NCBI GenBank assembly: GCA_963734595.1
Contig: CAVTHV010000014.1
Span: forward strand, 124,001-188,000
Reading direction: 5' to 3'
Source: CAKKQX01 sp963734595
GTDB lineage: Bacteria; Pseudomonadota; Gammaproteobacteria; Burkholderiales; SG8-41
Length of the DNA stretch: 64,000 bases
Below are positions 41,990-52,027 of the stretch, piece after piece. Position 1 is the first letter of the stretch; each line of letters begins with the position of its first letter. The notes beneath the pieces are model-generated. The model worked only from the letters and a program-made list of their open reading frames with translations. It was not told where the DNA came from and did no database searches. The position numbers and the translations under genes are program-made.

Positions 41990-43246
41990 TATTGCCTAAT
42001 TTGTCCATCGCCGAGGACCACCCACTTGAGCGAGGTGAGTCCTTCGAGCCCCACCGGCCCGCGCGCGTGCAGCTTGTCGGTGGAAATGCCGATCTCGGCG
42101 CCGAGGCCGTATTCGTAGCCGTCGGCAAAGCGCGTCGAGGCGTTGACCATCACCGAGCTCGAATCGACTTCGCCCAGGAAGCGCCGCGCCCGCGTGATGT
42201 CCTCGGTGACGATGGCGTCGGTGTGCTGGGAGCCGTAAGTCGCGATGTGTTCGATCGCGGCATCGAGTCCGTCCACCACGCGCACCGACAGGATCGCGGC
42301 GAGGTATTCGGTGTACCAGTCTTCCTCGGTCGCGGGTTTCATTTTCGGCACGATCCGGCGCGCGGCCGCGTCGCCGCGCAGTTCGATGCCTTTGGCGAGG
42401 TAAATTTTGGCGAGCGGCGGCAGCACCTTCGGCGCGATGTCCCTGGCGACCAGCAGCGTCTCCATGGTGTTGCAGGTGCCCAGCCGCTGCGTCTTGGCGT
42501 TGTCGGCGATGCGGATCGCCTTTTCGAGATCGGCTTTGTCGTCGATGTAGACATGGCACACGCCGTGCAGGTGCTTGATCATCGGAATGCGCGATTCGCG
42601 CATCAGGCGCTCGATCAGCTCTTTGCCGCCGCGCGGCACGATGACGTCGACGTAGTCCTGCAGGGTGACGAGTTCGCCGACTGCGGCGCGGTCGGTGGTC
42701 TCGATCACCTGCACCGCGGTTTCGGGCAGGCCCGCCGCCTTGAGCCCTTCGTGGATGCAGGCGGCGATCGCCTGGTTGGAATGAATCGCTTCCGAGCCGC
42801 CGCGCAGGATCGCGGCGTTGCCGGATTTCAGGCACAGTCCGGCGGCGTCCGCCGTGACGTTGGGGCGCGACTCGTAAATGATGCCGATGACGCCGAGCGG
42901 CACGCGCATCTGGCCGACCTGGATGCCGGACGGGCGGTACTTGAGGCCGATGATTTCGCCGACAGGATCTGGCAAGCCTCGCGATCTGTAGCAGGCCGTC
43001 GGCCATGGCCGCGATGGTGCGGGCGGTGAGCGTCAGCCGGTCAATCGCAGCGGCATCGAGTTTTTTCCGGAGCGCGGCATCGAGATCGCGCGCATTGGCC
43101 GCGAGCAGGCGCTTCGCCCTCTTCTCGATCGCCTGCGCCATCACCGTGAGCGCCTGGTTCTTGGCGCGGGTGTCGGCTTTCGCGATCAGGCGCGAGGCCG
43201 CGCGGGCTTCCCGGCCTACGCCGTGCATGTAGGTTTGTACGTCCAT
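41989..43246 (-). CDS. proA: Gamma-glutamyl phosphate reductase (one frameshift)
   Basis: The product, about 418 residues, is an aldehyde-dehydrogenase-fold enzyme of proline synthesis. PLGVIGIIYESRPNVT and GNAAILRGGSEA are NADPH-site segments, and QRLGTCNTMETLLV contains the catalytic cysteine. The C-terminus has STRFADGYEYGLGAEIGIST. A shift near 42970 separates the first 90 residues (DVQTYMHGVGREARAASR) from the rest. It reduces gamma-glutamyl phosphate to the semialdehyde. Confidence 0.9.
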
Positions 43247-43329
43247 CGGCGGATTTTAGCATTTGCCCCGCGGGAAGGGCGGGGACTTCCGCGGTTCGCC
43301 GGCCGGCAGGCTCAGGGCCGCGGACAGCG

Positions 43330-44409
43330 TCAGAACAGCGCTGGCTGGCCCGCGGCGGCTCGGTCGGACTTGCGCGAGGGGCGCGACGGCGCGGCGCCGG
43401 TGTTGCTGCGGGCAAAGCGCAGCCCGAGCTGCAGCAGTTCGTCCCACACGTCGCCGCGGATCAGGCCCTTGATCATGCGATCGATGGTGGCGGCATGGCG
43501 CAGCGCTTCGGTGACCTGCGCGAGCGAGAAGCGCGGCAGGCGCTGCTGCATGAGGTTCTGGTGAGACGGACCCCAGATGCGCGCTTCGCGCAGCAGCATC
43601 GAAACCGGTTTGCCGGAATCCGCGCCGGTAACGATCTTGCCGATCGCGCGGATTTCTTCGGCCATCGCCCACAGCACCAGCGGCGGCGCGGTGCCCTCGC
43701 CCTGCAGGCCGTCGAGCATGCGCGACAACTGCAGCGGGTTGCCCTGGAGCATGACTTCGCCCAGGTTGAAGACGTCGTAGCGCGCGACGTCGAGCACGGC
43801 GTCCCGGACCTGCTCGAACGCAATCCGCCCGGCCGGAAACAGCAGCGCGAGCTTCTGCACTTCCTGATAGGCGGCCATCAGGTTGCCTTCCACGCGGCTG
43901 GCGATGAAATCGAGCGTTTCCTCGTCCGCCTCCTGACCCTGGGCCTTGAGCCGGCCGCTCAGCCACTGCGGCAGTTGTTTGCGCGGCACGATCTTCGCTT
44001 CGACCATGATGCCGGCCTGGTCGAGGGCGGCAAACCAGCCGGACTTCTGCGCGCGCCAGTCGACGTTGGGCAGATAGATGAGCGTGACGACGTCCTGCGG
44101 CAAGGCGTCGCAATAGGCCTGCAGCGCTTCGCTGCCCTCGGTGCCGGGCTTGCCGGTGGGGATGCGCAATTCCAGCAGCTTTCTCGCGGCGAACAGCGAC
44201 TGGGTGTTGCCGGCGAACGCCAGTTCTTTCCATTTGAAGCCGGAATCGACGCTGAGAATTTCGCGCTCGCCATAGCCTTCGGCGCGGGCCTTGGCGCGGA
44301 TGCGGTCGGTGGCCTCGAGCGCGAGCAGCGGCTCGTCACCGTACACCGTATAAAGCGGCCTGAGTTCCCGGGAAAGATATTGCGCCAGTTGTTCGGTGCC
44401 TATGCGCAT
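43330..44409 (-). CDS. holA: DNA polymerase III delta subunit
   Basis: The 359-residue product starts MRIGTEQLAQYLSRELRPLY and has the delta-type AAA+ layout (YTVYGDEPLLALEATDRIR, TLIYLPNVDWRAQKSGWF, IASRVEGNLMAAYQEVQKL, DVARYDVFNLGEVMLQGN). Delta opens the sliding clamp in the clamp-loader complex. It ends with a basic tail (RPSRKSDRAAAGQPALF). It follows lptE by 10 bases, the usual leuS-lptE-holA order. The frame is intact. Confidence 0.9.
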   Translation of the reverse strand: MRIGTEQLAQYLSRELRPLYTVYGDEPLLALEATDRIRAKARAEGYGEREILSVDSGFKWKELAFAGNTQSLFAARKLLELRIPTGKPGTEGSEALQAYCDALPQDVVTLIYLPNVDWRAQKSGWFAALDQAGIMVEAKIVPRKQLPQWLSGRLKAQGQEADEETLDFIASRVEGNLMAAYQEVQKLALLFPAGRIAFEQVRDAVLDVARYDVFNLGEVMLQGNPLQLSRMLDGLQGEGTAPPLVLWAMAEEIRAIGKIVTGADSGKPVSMLLREARIWGPSHQNLMQQRLPRFSLAQVTEALRHAATIDRMIKGLIRGDVWDELLQLGLRFARSNTGAAPSRPSRKSDRAAAGQPALF

Positions 44410-44419
44410 GTTGCGGCGA

Positions 44420-44931
44420 TCAGGATTTGATTTGGATTCTGGCGGCCTGCAGCCGGCGCAGGAGCTGCTGCGCGGCGTCGTTTTCCATGTCGCGGTAGAG
44501 CAGCGCTTCTTCCGATTCCTTCGACAGCACTTCCGTGTCGTTGAATGCAAAATCGCGCTGCAACAGGATTTCGGTTGCCGGTATGTATTCGATGCCCTTG
44601 CTGTCGGTCAGGCGGTAGGACACCCGGTAGATCAGGCGGAATTCGCTGACACGGCCCGCGGTGGAAAACGAAAGAATCTGCTTTTGAGGCAACTCGCTGA
44701 GAATCTGCAACGTGACCTCTGCGGCTTTGGGATCATCGGTGACCTTGGTCTGACTGCCGGCGCTGACCGCGCGTCTTAACTTGGTCGCGAACAGCGAGGT
44801 CGGGGCCGCCTGCACGTACATGGTATCGAAAGGCAGCTTTGCTTCGCCGCGCAGGTGAAAGCCGCAGCCGACAGCAGCAGCGCTGCTGCTGTCAGAAGGA
44901 TGAGGGATGAGGGATTGAGGGATGAGGGCAA
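44420..44931 (-). CDS. lptE: LPS-assembly lipoprotein LptE (frameshift in signal peptide)
   Basis: The mature part CGFHLRGEAKLPFDTMYVQA to QQLLRRLQAARIQIKS is typical LptE, the plug of the LptD outer-membrane translocon. Upstream, the signal peptide LILLTAAALLLSA appears in another frame. One base is missing near 44867 within the expected lipobox LSAC. The first codons before the hydrophobic stretch are supplied by a GGGATGAG palindromic repeat, so a TTG at 44931 is the best start I can find. The gene lies between leuS and holA. Confidence 0.8.
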
Positions 44932-44995
44932 ACCCGCTCACCCTGAATGATGGTAATTCCGAAATTGAGCTTTCATCCCTGCCCTCATTCCTGAA
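44898..44995. repeat. GGGATGAG palindromic repeat at leuS-lptE junction
   Basis: The left arm GGATGAGGGATGAGGGATTG (from about 44898) with a further GGGATGAGGG, and the right arm TTCATCCCTGCCCTCATTCC (about 44972-44991), form an imperfect hairpin around about 40 bases. The left arm encodes the start of the lptE signal peptide on the minus strand; the right arm ends 3 bases before the leuS stop. A second member lies in uvrD (50231-50320). Confidence 0.65.
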
Positions 44996-44997
44996 GT

Positions 44998-47610
44998 TTA
45001 CACTACCACGTTCACCAGCCGGCCGGGCACGACGATCACTTTTTTTACCGGCTGGCCGCCGATGTGCTTTTGCACGCCGGCGTCGGCCAGCACGATTTTC
45101 TCGATCGCGGCGCGGTCGGCGCCGTGCGGCACCCGCACGTCGCCGCGCTTCTTGCCGTTGATCTGCACCACCAGCTCGATCTCGTCCTGCCGGAGCGCGT
45201 CGGCGCCGGGCTCGGGCCACGGTGCGGCAAGAATATCGGCGCCGAATCCGAGTTCCTGCCACAGGTGGTGCGACACATGCGGGGTGACCGGCGACAGCAG
45301 CCGCAGCAGGATGGAGAGTCCTTCGTGCAGCACCGCGCAGCGAAGCGCGGCATCAGCATCGCTTTTGTGCGCGGTCTCTAGCGCATTCAGTATTTTCATT
45401 CCTGCCGACGCCACGGTGTTGAACTGGTGGCGCGCGATATCGTAGTTGGCCTGTTTCAGTACCGCGTGGACTTCGCGCCGTACGGAGGCAAGTTCGGCGG
45501 GGAGTGCGGCGCCTTGCAAAGCGGCGGCCGAACTCGTCTGCGATTTCGAAAATTCGTAAGCGAACGTCCACAGGCGCTTGAGAAAACGCGATGAACCCTC
45601 GACGCCGCTGTCCGACCACTCGAGCGTTTGTTCGGGAGGGGCGGCAAACATCATGAAAAAGCGCGCGGTGTCGGCGCCGTATTCATCGATCAGCGCCTGC
45701 GGGTCGACGCCGTTGTTTTTCGATTTCGACATGGTGCCGATGCCGCCGGACTCCACGGGCAGGCCGTCGGCTTTCAGCTTCGCGCCGGTGCGGCCGCCCT
45801 TGTCGTCGAGCGTGATCTCGACATCGGCGGGATTGAAATAGGCGATGCGGCCGCTGTCGGGCTTGCGGAAGAAGATTTCGTTCAGCACCATGCCCTGGGT
45901 GAGCAGGTTGGCGAACGGCTCGCCGTATGTCACGAGGCCGACGTCGCGCATGACCTTGGTCCAGAAGCGCGAGTAGAGCAGGTGCAGGATCGCGTGCTCG
46001 ATGCCGCCGATGTACTGGTCCGCCGGCATCCAGTAGCCGGTGCGCCCGTCGACCATGGCTTTGCCGTTGTCGGTGCAGGCGTAGCGCGCGTAGTACCACG
46101 ACGAATCGACGAAGGTGTCCATGGTGTCGGTTTCGCGCCGCGCCGGCTTGCCGCATTTCGGGCAGGCGCAGTTCACGAAATCCGGGCGCTTGTTGAGCGG
46201 ATTGCCGGCGCCATCGGGCACGCAGTCCTCGGGCAGCACCACCGGCAGGTCCTGGTCGGGCACCGGCACGTCGCCGCAGGCCGCGCAATGAATGATCGGG
46301 ATCGGGCAGCCCCAATAGCGCTGGCGCGAAATGCCCCAGTCGCGCAGGCGGTAGAGCACCTGTTTCTCGCCCAGGCCCTTGGCCTGGAGATCGGCGGCGA
46401 TGGCGTCGACGGCCTGCGTGTAGTCCAGGCCATTGTATTTGCCGGAGTTTACGCAGCGGCCCTGTTCCTTGTCGGCATACCATTCCTGCCACGCGTCGGT
46501 GCTGAACACCTTGCCCGCAACCTCGATGACCTGCTGGATCGGCAACTGGTACTGTTTCGCGAAATGGAAATCGCGCTCGTCGTGCGCCGGCACCGCCATC
46601 ACCGCGCCTTCGCCGTAGCCCATCAGCACGTAGTTGCCGACCCAGACCTCGACTTTGTCGCCGGTCAGCGGGTGGGTCACGAAAATGCCGGTCGGCATGC
46701 CTTTCTTTTCCATCGTCGCGACATCGGCTTCCATCACGCTGCCGCGCCTGCATTCGTCGATAAAGGCGGCGAGCCCGGGATTGTCGCGCGCCGCGCGCGC
46801 CGCGAGCGGATGCTCGGCGGCGACCGCGACGAAGGTCACGCCCATGATGGTGTCGGCACGGGTGGTGAAGACCCGCAGCTTTTCTTCCTTGCCGTCGAGC
46901 GTATAGGGAAAAGCAAAACGCACGCCGTAACTCTTGCCGATCCAGTTCGCCTGCATGGTCTTCACGCGCTCGGGCCAGCCGGGCAGCGTATCGAGCGCGG
47001 CCAGCAGCTCCTCGGCGTACTGCGTGATCGCCATGTAGTACATCGGGATCTCGCGCTTCTCGACCAGCGCGCCGGTGCGCCAGCCGCGGCCGTCGATCAC
47101 CTGTTCGTTGGCGAGCACGGTCTGATCGACCGGGTCCCAGTTCACGCTGCCGGTTTTCTTGTAGACCAGGCCTTTTTCCAGCATGCGCAGGAACAGCCAC
47201 TGGTTCCAGCGGTAGTAATCGGGCCGGCAGGTGGCGAGTTCGCGGCTCCAGTCGATGGCAAGGCCCAGCGACTTGAGCTGCTTTTTCATGTAGGCGATGT
47301 TGTCGTAGGTCCACTTCGCCGGCGGCACGCCGTTGGCCATCGCCGCGTTCTCCGCCGGCAGCCCGAACGCGTCCCAGCCCATGGGCTGCAGCACGTTATA
47401 ACCCTTCATGCGGTGGTAACGCGTGAGGACGTCGCCGATCGTGTAGTTCCTGACGTGGCCCATGTGCAGCTTGCCTGACGGGTACGGAAACATCGACAGG
47501 CAGTAGTACTTGGGCTTGTCGCCGGTCTCGGCGGCACGGAACGCGTCCGCCCCGTCCCAGTACTTCTGGGCCTCGCGCTCGATCACCTGCGGGTTGTATT
47601 TCTGCTGCAT
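44998..47610 (-). CDS. leuS: Leucyl-tRNA synthetase
   Basis: This 870-residue class I synthetase has PYPSGKLHMGHVRNY (HIGH region), the editing domain, TMSKSKNNGVDPQ (KMSKS loop) and the C-terminal HLWQELGF and VQINGKKRGDVRV segments. I chose the ATG at 47610 (MQQKYNPQVIEREAQKYWD), the family start, over the longer frame from 47637. The frame is intact. It charges tRNA-Leu. Confidence 0.96.
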   Translation of the reverse strand: MQQKYNPQVIEREAQKYWDGADAFRAAETGDKPKYYCLSMFPYPSGKLHMGHVRNYTIGDVLTRYHRMKGYNVLQPMGWDAFGLPAENAAMANGVPPAKWTYDNIAYMKKQLKSLGLAIDWSRELATCRPDYYRWNQWLFLRMLEKGLVYKKTGSVNWDPVDQTVLANEQVIDGRGWRTGALVEKREIPMYYMAITQYAEELLAALDTLPGWPERVKTMQANWIGKSYGVRFAFPYTLDGKEEKLRVFTTRADTIMGVTFVAVAAEHPLAARAARDNPGLAAFIDECRRGSVMEADVATMEKKGMPTGIFVTHPLTGDKVEVWVGNYVLMGYGEGAVMAVPAHDERDFHFAKQYQLPIQQVIEVAGKVFSTDAWQEWYADKEQGRCVNSGKYNGLDYTQAVDAIAADLQAKGLGEKQVLYRLRDWGISRQRYWGCPIPIIHCAACGDVPVPDQDLPVVLPEDCVPDGAGNPLNKRPDFVNCACPKCGKPARRETDTMDTFVDSSWYYARYACTDNGKAMVDGRTGYWMPADQYIGGIEHAILHLLYSRFWTKVMRDVGLVTYGEPFANLLTQGMVLNEIFFRKPDSGRIAYFNPADVEITLDDKGGRTGAKLKADGLPVESGGIGTMSKSKNNGVDPQALIDEYGADTARFFMMFAAPPEQTLEWSDSGVEGSSRFLKRLWTFAYEFSKSQTSSAAALQGAALPAELASVRREVHAVLKQANYDIARHQFNTVASAGMKILNALETAHKSDADAALRCAVLHEGLSILLRLLSPVTPHVSHHLWQELGFGADILAAPWPEPGADALRQDEIELVVQINGKKRGDVRVPHGADRAAIEKIVLADAGVQKHIGGQPVKKVIVVPGRLVNVVV

Positions 47611-47800
47611 AAGGGGTGGGCTTGAAAAAGGCCACAATTATAACCGCATCCGTCGACCTGCATCAGTCATACGGGCCGTGTCGGGACCGCGCAGGATGCC
47701 CGGAAAATTCGCGGTTCCGGCATCGCCGGCGCGCTGTCACTGTTCGCTGCCGGGCGGACGCATCGCGTATAATTTCGACGGAATTTCTCCCCCGTATCCG
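47611..47800. promoter_or_regulatory. leuS/uvrD divergent promoter region
   Basis: A TATAAT lies at 47768-47773 on the plus strand, 28 bases before the uvrD ATG. Another TATAAT lies on the minus strand at 47642-47637, 27 bases before the leuS ATG. Matching -35 boxes are weak. The middle of the region has no other feature that I can support. Confidence 0.5.
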
Positions 47801-50800
47801 ATGACACACGCCTTTCTCGCCGGCCTCAACGAGCAGCAACTCGAAGCAGTTACTCTCCCCTACCAATCCGCGCTGATTCTTGCCGGGGCCGGCAGCGGCA
47901 AGACGCGCGTGCTGACCACGCGCATCGCGTGGCTGATCCAGACCGGCCAGGCGAGCCCGCAGGGGCTGCTCGCGGTGACGTTCACCAACAAGGCGGCGAA
48001 GGAAATGCTGACGCGCATCTCGGCCATGCTGCCGATCAATACCCGCGGCATGTGGGTGGGCACTTTCCACGGCCTGTGCAACCGGCTGCTGCGCGCGCAC
48101 CATCGCGAGGCCGGGCTGCCGCAGCTGTTCCAGATTCTCGACACGCAGGACCAGCTCTCGCTCATCAAGCGGCTGATGAAGAGTCTCAATATCGACGAAG
48201 AACGCTATCCGCCGCGCCAGGCGCAGTGGTTCATCGCCGCCAGCAAGGAGGAAGGGCGGCGCGCGCAGCAGGTCGAGCCCTACGACGATTTTTCGCGCCG
48301 CATGCGGGACTTCTACGCCGCCTACGACGAGCAGTGCCAGCGCGAGGGCGTGGTCGATTTCTCCGAACTGCTGCTGCGGTCCTACGAACTGCTGTCGCGC
48401 AACGAGGCGCTGCGCGAACATTACCGCAGCCGCTTCCGCCATATCCTGGTCGACGAATTCCAGGACACCAACCGCCTGCAATACCGCTGGCTGCAGCTTG
48501 CTCGCAGGTCCGGACAACGCGATTTTCGCAGTCGGCGACGACGATCAGTGCGTCTCGGAGGCACGCAGATGACGATGGCCGACGGCTCGAACAAGGCCCA
48601 TCGAGAAGATGCGCAAAGGCGATAAGGTCCTGTCATGTTTCGGGAAGCGGCGATTTTCGACCGGCTGAAGTGTGGCGCTGTGTTCAAAAAGCGGCGTAAT
48701 CAGGCGCTGGTGACGATCATCACGCCGGGATGGACGGAAAGATCACGAGCACGCCAGAGCACACTCATTTTGCCGGCTATCTGCTCGGGGAGACGCCGCA
48801 GATCTACTTCACGTATCTGATGCATCAAGCAGGGTGTGGGTTTCCGGCTCGGCACCTCGCAGGTCTACACGCGCGGTCAGCGTAAGCCGATGGTCGGCTT
48901 CAGGCAGCGCGCACTGCAGGAGCACGCGGACTCACTGTGGATCGTAGGCGCTCATGCGTCCGAAAACGAATCCCGGATGCGACGAGATCATCGCTATCTT
49001 TGCGATACGGCCTGCCGACACTGCCGTTCGTGCCGCGTAAAGGCAAGGCGGTCAACGGACTGGTGCACGACGCCGAATGACAGATCGCGCCTCTACGGCG
49101 AGGTCGATACGCATGGCGCCGCCTCGCGGCTGATGGCGGATCTCGACTATCGATCCTGAATATCCGCATCATGCTCCGCGCTCGCGCAACTCGAATCGAC
49201 AGAAACGTCGCGCGTCACGCTTTGCGGAGACAATCGGCGGGCGCAGGGTTCGCGCACCGCATTGCGGTTATCGGGAACGACGCCGGATGGCCGGCAGGAG
49301 CTGCAGGATTCGGGGTTAAGCGTCAGAGCGGCGAAGCAACGGCTCACAAGAGCTGGCGTTTCGAGACCGTCGAGCAAGGATTATCGGCAAAGCTGTAATT
49401 GCTGGCGCAGTAGCATACGGGACGCGACTTGGAGGGCACGTATCTTGTAAGAGCTGGCTTCCACTCGACAGCCTTTGCCGTTCGTGCATGGCGCGCGGCG
49501 TGCGGCCCGGGATGGTCATGGTCGGGAAAGATGGCAAGCTCGATGTCGTCGAAACAGGTCAACCGCGGCAACGGACGCCGGGAAACGACGGTGTTTGATC
49601 TGAACGTGCTGCCAGCCCACAACTTCGTCGCGAACGGATTGGTTACGCACAACTCGATCTACGCTTTCCGCGGCGCCAACAGCGCCAACATGCAGGATCT
49701 GCAGCGCGACTTCCGCATCGAGAAGGTGATCAAGCTCGAGCAGAATTACCGCTCCCACGGCCACATCCTCGATGCCGCCAATGCGCTGATCCGCCATAAC
49801 CGCAGGCGGCTCGGCAAGAATCTGTGGACTGTCCGAGGGCAAGGGCGAGCCGCTGCGCGTCTACGAGGCGCTGACCGACCTCGAGGAGGCGGGGTTCATC
49901 GTCGACGAAGTGAAGGATGCTGCACGCCGAGGGCGTGGCGCTTGCCAATATGGCGGTGCTGTATCGCTCCAACGCGCAGTCGCGGGTGCTCGAGCACGCG
50001 CTGTTCAGGGCGTCGCTGTCGTACCGCGTCTACGGCGGGCTGCGCTTTTTCGAGCGCCAGGAAATCAAGCACGCGCTCGCCTACCTGCGGCTCACCGCCA
50101 ACCAGGAAGACGACGGCGCGCTGCTGCGCATCATCAATTTTCCGGCGCGCGGCATCGGCAGCCGCAGCCTCGAGCAGTTGCAGCAGCTCGCGCGTGAGCG
50201 CGGCATCAGCCTGTGGGCGGCGGCAAAAGCGAGGGCGGAGGGCGGAGGGCGGAGGGATGAGGGAAAGACCGCCACGGCCGGCGACGCTTCATCCCTCATC
50301 CCTCATCCCTCATCCCTGAAGGGGATCCCGGCGTTCGTCGCGCTGATCGAGGCAATGCGGGAGGCGACGCGGGGATTACCGTTGCCGGAGATCATCGGGC
50401 ATGTGATCGAGCACAGCGGCCTGAAGGCGCATTATCAGGCCGAGAAGGAAGGCGCCGACCGGCTGGAAAACCTGGAGGAATTGGTCAATGCCGCGGCGAC
50501 CTTCGTCGCCGAGCGCGATGTGCAGCCGGCGGGCGAAGGCGTGCAGATCGACGAGCCGGATGAACTCACCGCTTTTTTGGCGCATGCGGCGCTGGAAGCC
50601 GGCGAGCATCAGGCGCAGGCCGGCGCCGACGCGTTGCAACTGATGACGGTGCACGCGGCAAAAGGCCTCGAATTTCACAGCGTCTTCCTCAGCGGGCTGG
50701 AAGAGGGGCTGTTTCCGCACGAGAACAGCCTGACCGAAGCCGACGGCATCGAAGAAGAGCGGCGGCTGATGTACGTGGCGCTCACGCGCGCGCGGCGCCG

Positions 50801-51182
50801 GCTCTATCTCTCGCTGGCGCAAAGCCGCATGCTGCACGGCCAGACGCGCTACAACGTCGCTTCGCGCTTTTTCCGGGAGATACCCGAGAACCTGATGCAA
50901 CGCGTGAATCCCGGTTCGGGGTTCAGGATTCGGGTTCGATCGCGTTCAGGGTTCAGAGCACAGACTGCGGGCCATGCCGCGCGAAACACTAAACCCTCGA
51001 CACTGAGCTCTGTCCCCGGCAACCCCTGGCGCATCGGGCAGAACGTCGTGCACGAGAAATTCGGCGCCGGCGTGATCGTCAGCGCCGAGGGGGCGGGAGC
51101 GGAAGCCCGCGTGCAGGTGAATTTCCGCAGCACCGGGCTGAAATGGCTGATGCTCGAGTATGCGAAGCTCACGCCCGCATAA
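47801..51182 (+). CDS. uvrD: UvrD/Rep-type DNA helicase interrupted by an intein (several frameshifts)
   Basis: The extein parts form a complete SF1A helicase. They contain LNEQQLEAV, AGAGSGKT (Walker A), TFTNKAAKEM, VGTFHGLCNRLLR, VDEFQDTN (Walker B), GDDDQ joined after the intein to SIYAFRGA (motif III), LEQNYRS (IV), MTVHAAKGLEF (V) and YVALTRARRRLYL (VI). The C-terminal GQNVVHEKFGAGVIVS and FRSTGLKWLMLEYAKL are typical of UvrD. It unwinds DNA in excision and mismatch repair. Extra bases near 48500, 49833 and 49905 shift the frame outside the intein, and two repeat-derived insertions lie in frame at 50231-50320 and 50908-51010. Confidence 0.88.
48549..49653 (+). mobile_element. Intein inserted in helicase motif III of UvrD
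   Basis: The insert begins with Cys directly after GDDDQ (CVSEGTQMTMADGSNKAIEK when the frame is corrected, then KMRKGDKVLS). It ends VFDLNVLPAHNFVANGLVTHN, with Ser as the first residue of the C-extein (SIYAFRGA). These are the N1 splice block and the C-terminal F and G blocks of a Hint domain. The STPEHTHFAGY segment is block B. The centre (GLGEtPQ-like LLGETPQIYFTYLM, FRQRALQEHADS, RKGKAVNGLVHDAE) resembles the homing-endonuclease region of helicase inteins. The length is 1105 bases, about 368 residues. Multiple shifts inside mean that activity cannot be judged. Confidence 0.85.
50231..50320. repeat. GGGATGAG/GGGCGGA palindromic repeat inserted in frame in uvrD
   Basis: The left arm GAGGGCGGAGGGCGGAGGG continues into GGGATGAGGGA (50231-50264). 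The right arm TTCATCCCTCATCCCTCATC and onward (50288-50320) can fold back on it around a 23-base loop. In the uvrD frame it encodes ARAEGGGRRDEGK and SSLIPHPSSLKG between ISLWAAAK and IPAFVALIEAM, in a variable loop of the 2B region. The frame is kept. Confidence 0.75.
50908..51010. repeat. GGTTCAGG/GGATTCGG repeat inserted in frame in uvrD
   Basis: The segment CCCGGTTCGGGGTTCAGG, then ATTCGGGTTCG and GTTCAGGGTTCAGAG, is followed by a partial complement (ACACTAAACCCTCGACACTG). It codes in frame for NPGSGFRIRVRSRSGFRAQ and beyond, between the helicase core and the C-terminal GQNVVHEKFG domain, where the linker is variable in the family. Confidence 0.65.
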
Positions 51183-51186
51183 TGGC

Positions 51187-51970
51187 TTACGTCGGAAGCG
51201 GATTTTCTCCGGCGGCCGGCGCGTCACCGGCGCTGAAAAGATCCTTGTAGCTGGTGTAAATGGTCGGGATCAGTACCGGCGCCAGCAGCCACAGCCCGAG
51301 ATCGATCTGCCGCGTCGCCAAGCCGACGGGCATCACGATGATCAGGGCGACCAGAACAATCAGTCCGTAGACCAGGAACGGCAGGACGTTCTTCCAGCAG
51401 GCCCAGAAGCTGTACACGATCGCTCTCAGCGGTTTCATGCCGTGGAAGTAAACGAGCAGCGGAGCAAACCACAATGCCATCATCAGCGGCAGCGACAGCG
51501 CGACGCCGACGGTCGCCGCCAGGGTTGCCTTGCGACATCGCCTGCTGGACGGCTGGACGGCCTCCGGCGCGATCGTGGTCTGGCCGGCAAATTTCATGAT
51601 CGTCATCATCGCATCGCCGCCGATGGCCGCGATAATCATGGCGATCAGCAGGTTTCCCACCAGCGAGATGCCGCCGAGCGTGATCAGGGGGCCGACGTTG
51701 GTCCTGAAGCCGCTCAGCAGATGGCCGACCTGAAGTGCTTCGCCGCGCTCGAGCGCCTTGCAGCCCTCCATCAGGCCGACCAGAAAAATCGGGAGCAGCA
51801 GAATCGCGATCAGGCCGAGCAGCGATATGCGCATCAGCACCTTCAGCGCGACATAAAGAATGAGGACGAGCATCGGCCCACATCAGCGGGCTTTTCCGGA
51901 ACAGCGCGACGCCCCCGACGATCCACTGCCAGCCTCTGCCGGCTTCGACAATGCGTACTTCCACTTCCAT
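51187..51970 (-). CDS. BPSS1780-family membrane protein (frameshifted)
   Basis: The start MEVEVRIVEAGRGWQWIVGG and LFRKSPLMW matches the BPSS1780 family N-terminus, with five or six membrane spans following (LVLILYVALKVLMRISLLGL, LIAMIIAAIGG, VYSFWACWKNVLPFLVYGLI). A shift near 51880 joins the two parts, and a further pair of shifts lies near 51530-51545. It is a common betaproteobacterial integral membrane protein of unknown function. Its stop lies 5 bases from the convergent uvrD stop. Confidence 0.75.
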
Positions 51971-52027
51971 AGGGGCCGTTCTCTCAGTTGGTGCGCGGAC
52001 GGCAGCATTCGCCATTTGCCAATTATG

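Noticed and set aside
48600..49600. Insertion sequence inside uvrD
   Set aside because: No terminal inverted repeats, target duplication or transposase motifs; the ends match intein splice blocks exactly.
50231..50320. CRISPR-like tandem repeats (GGGCGGA, CATCCCT units)
   Set aside because: Units are 7 bases with no spacers and form a hairpin within a coding frame, not a repeat-spacer array.
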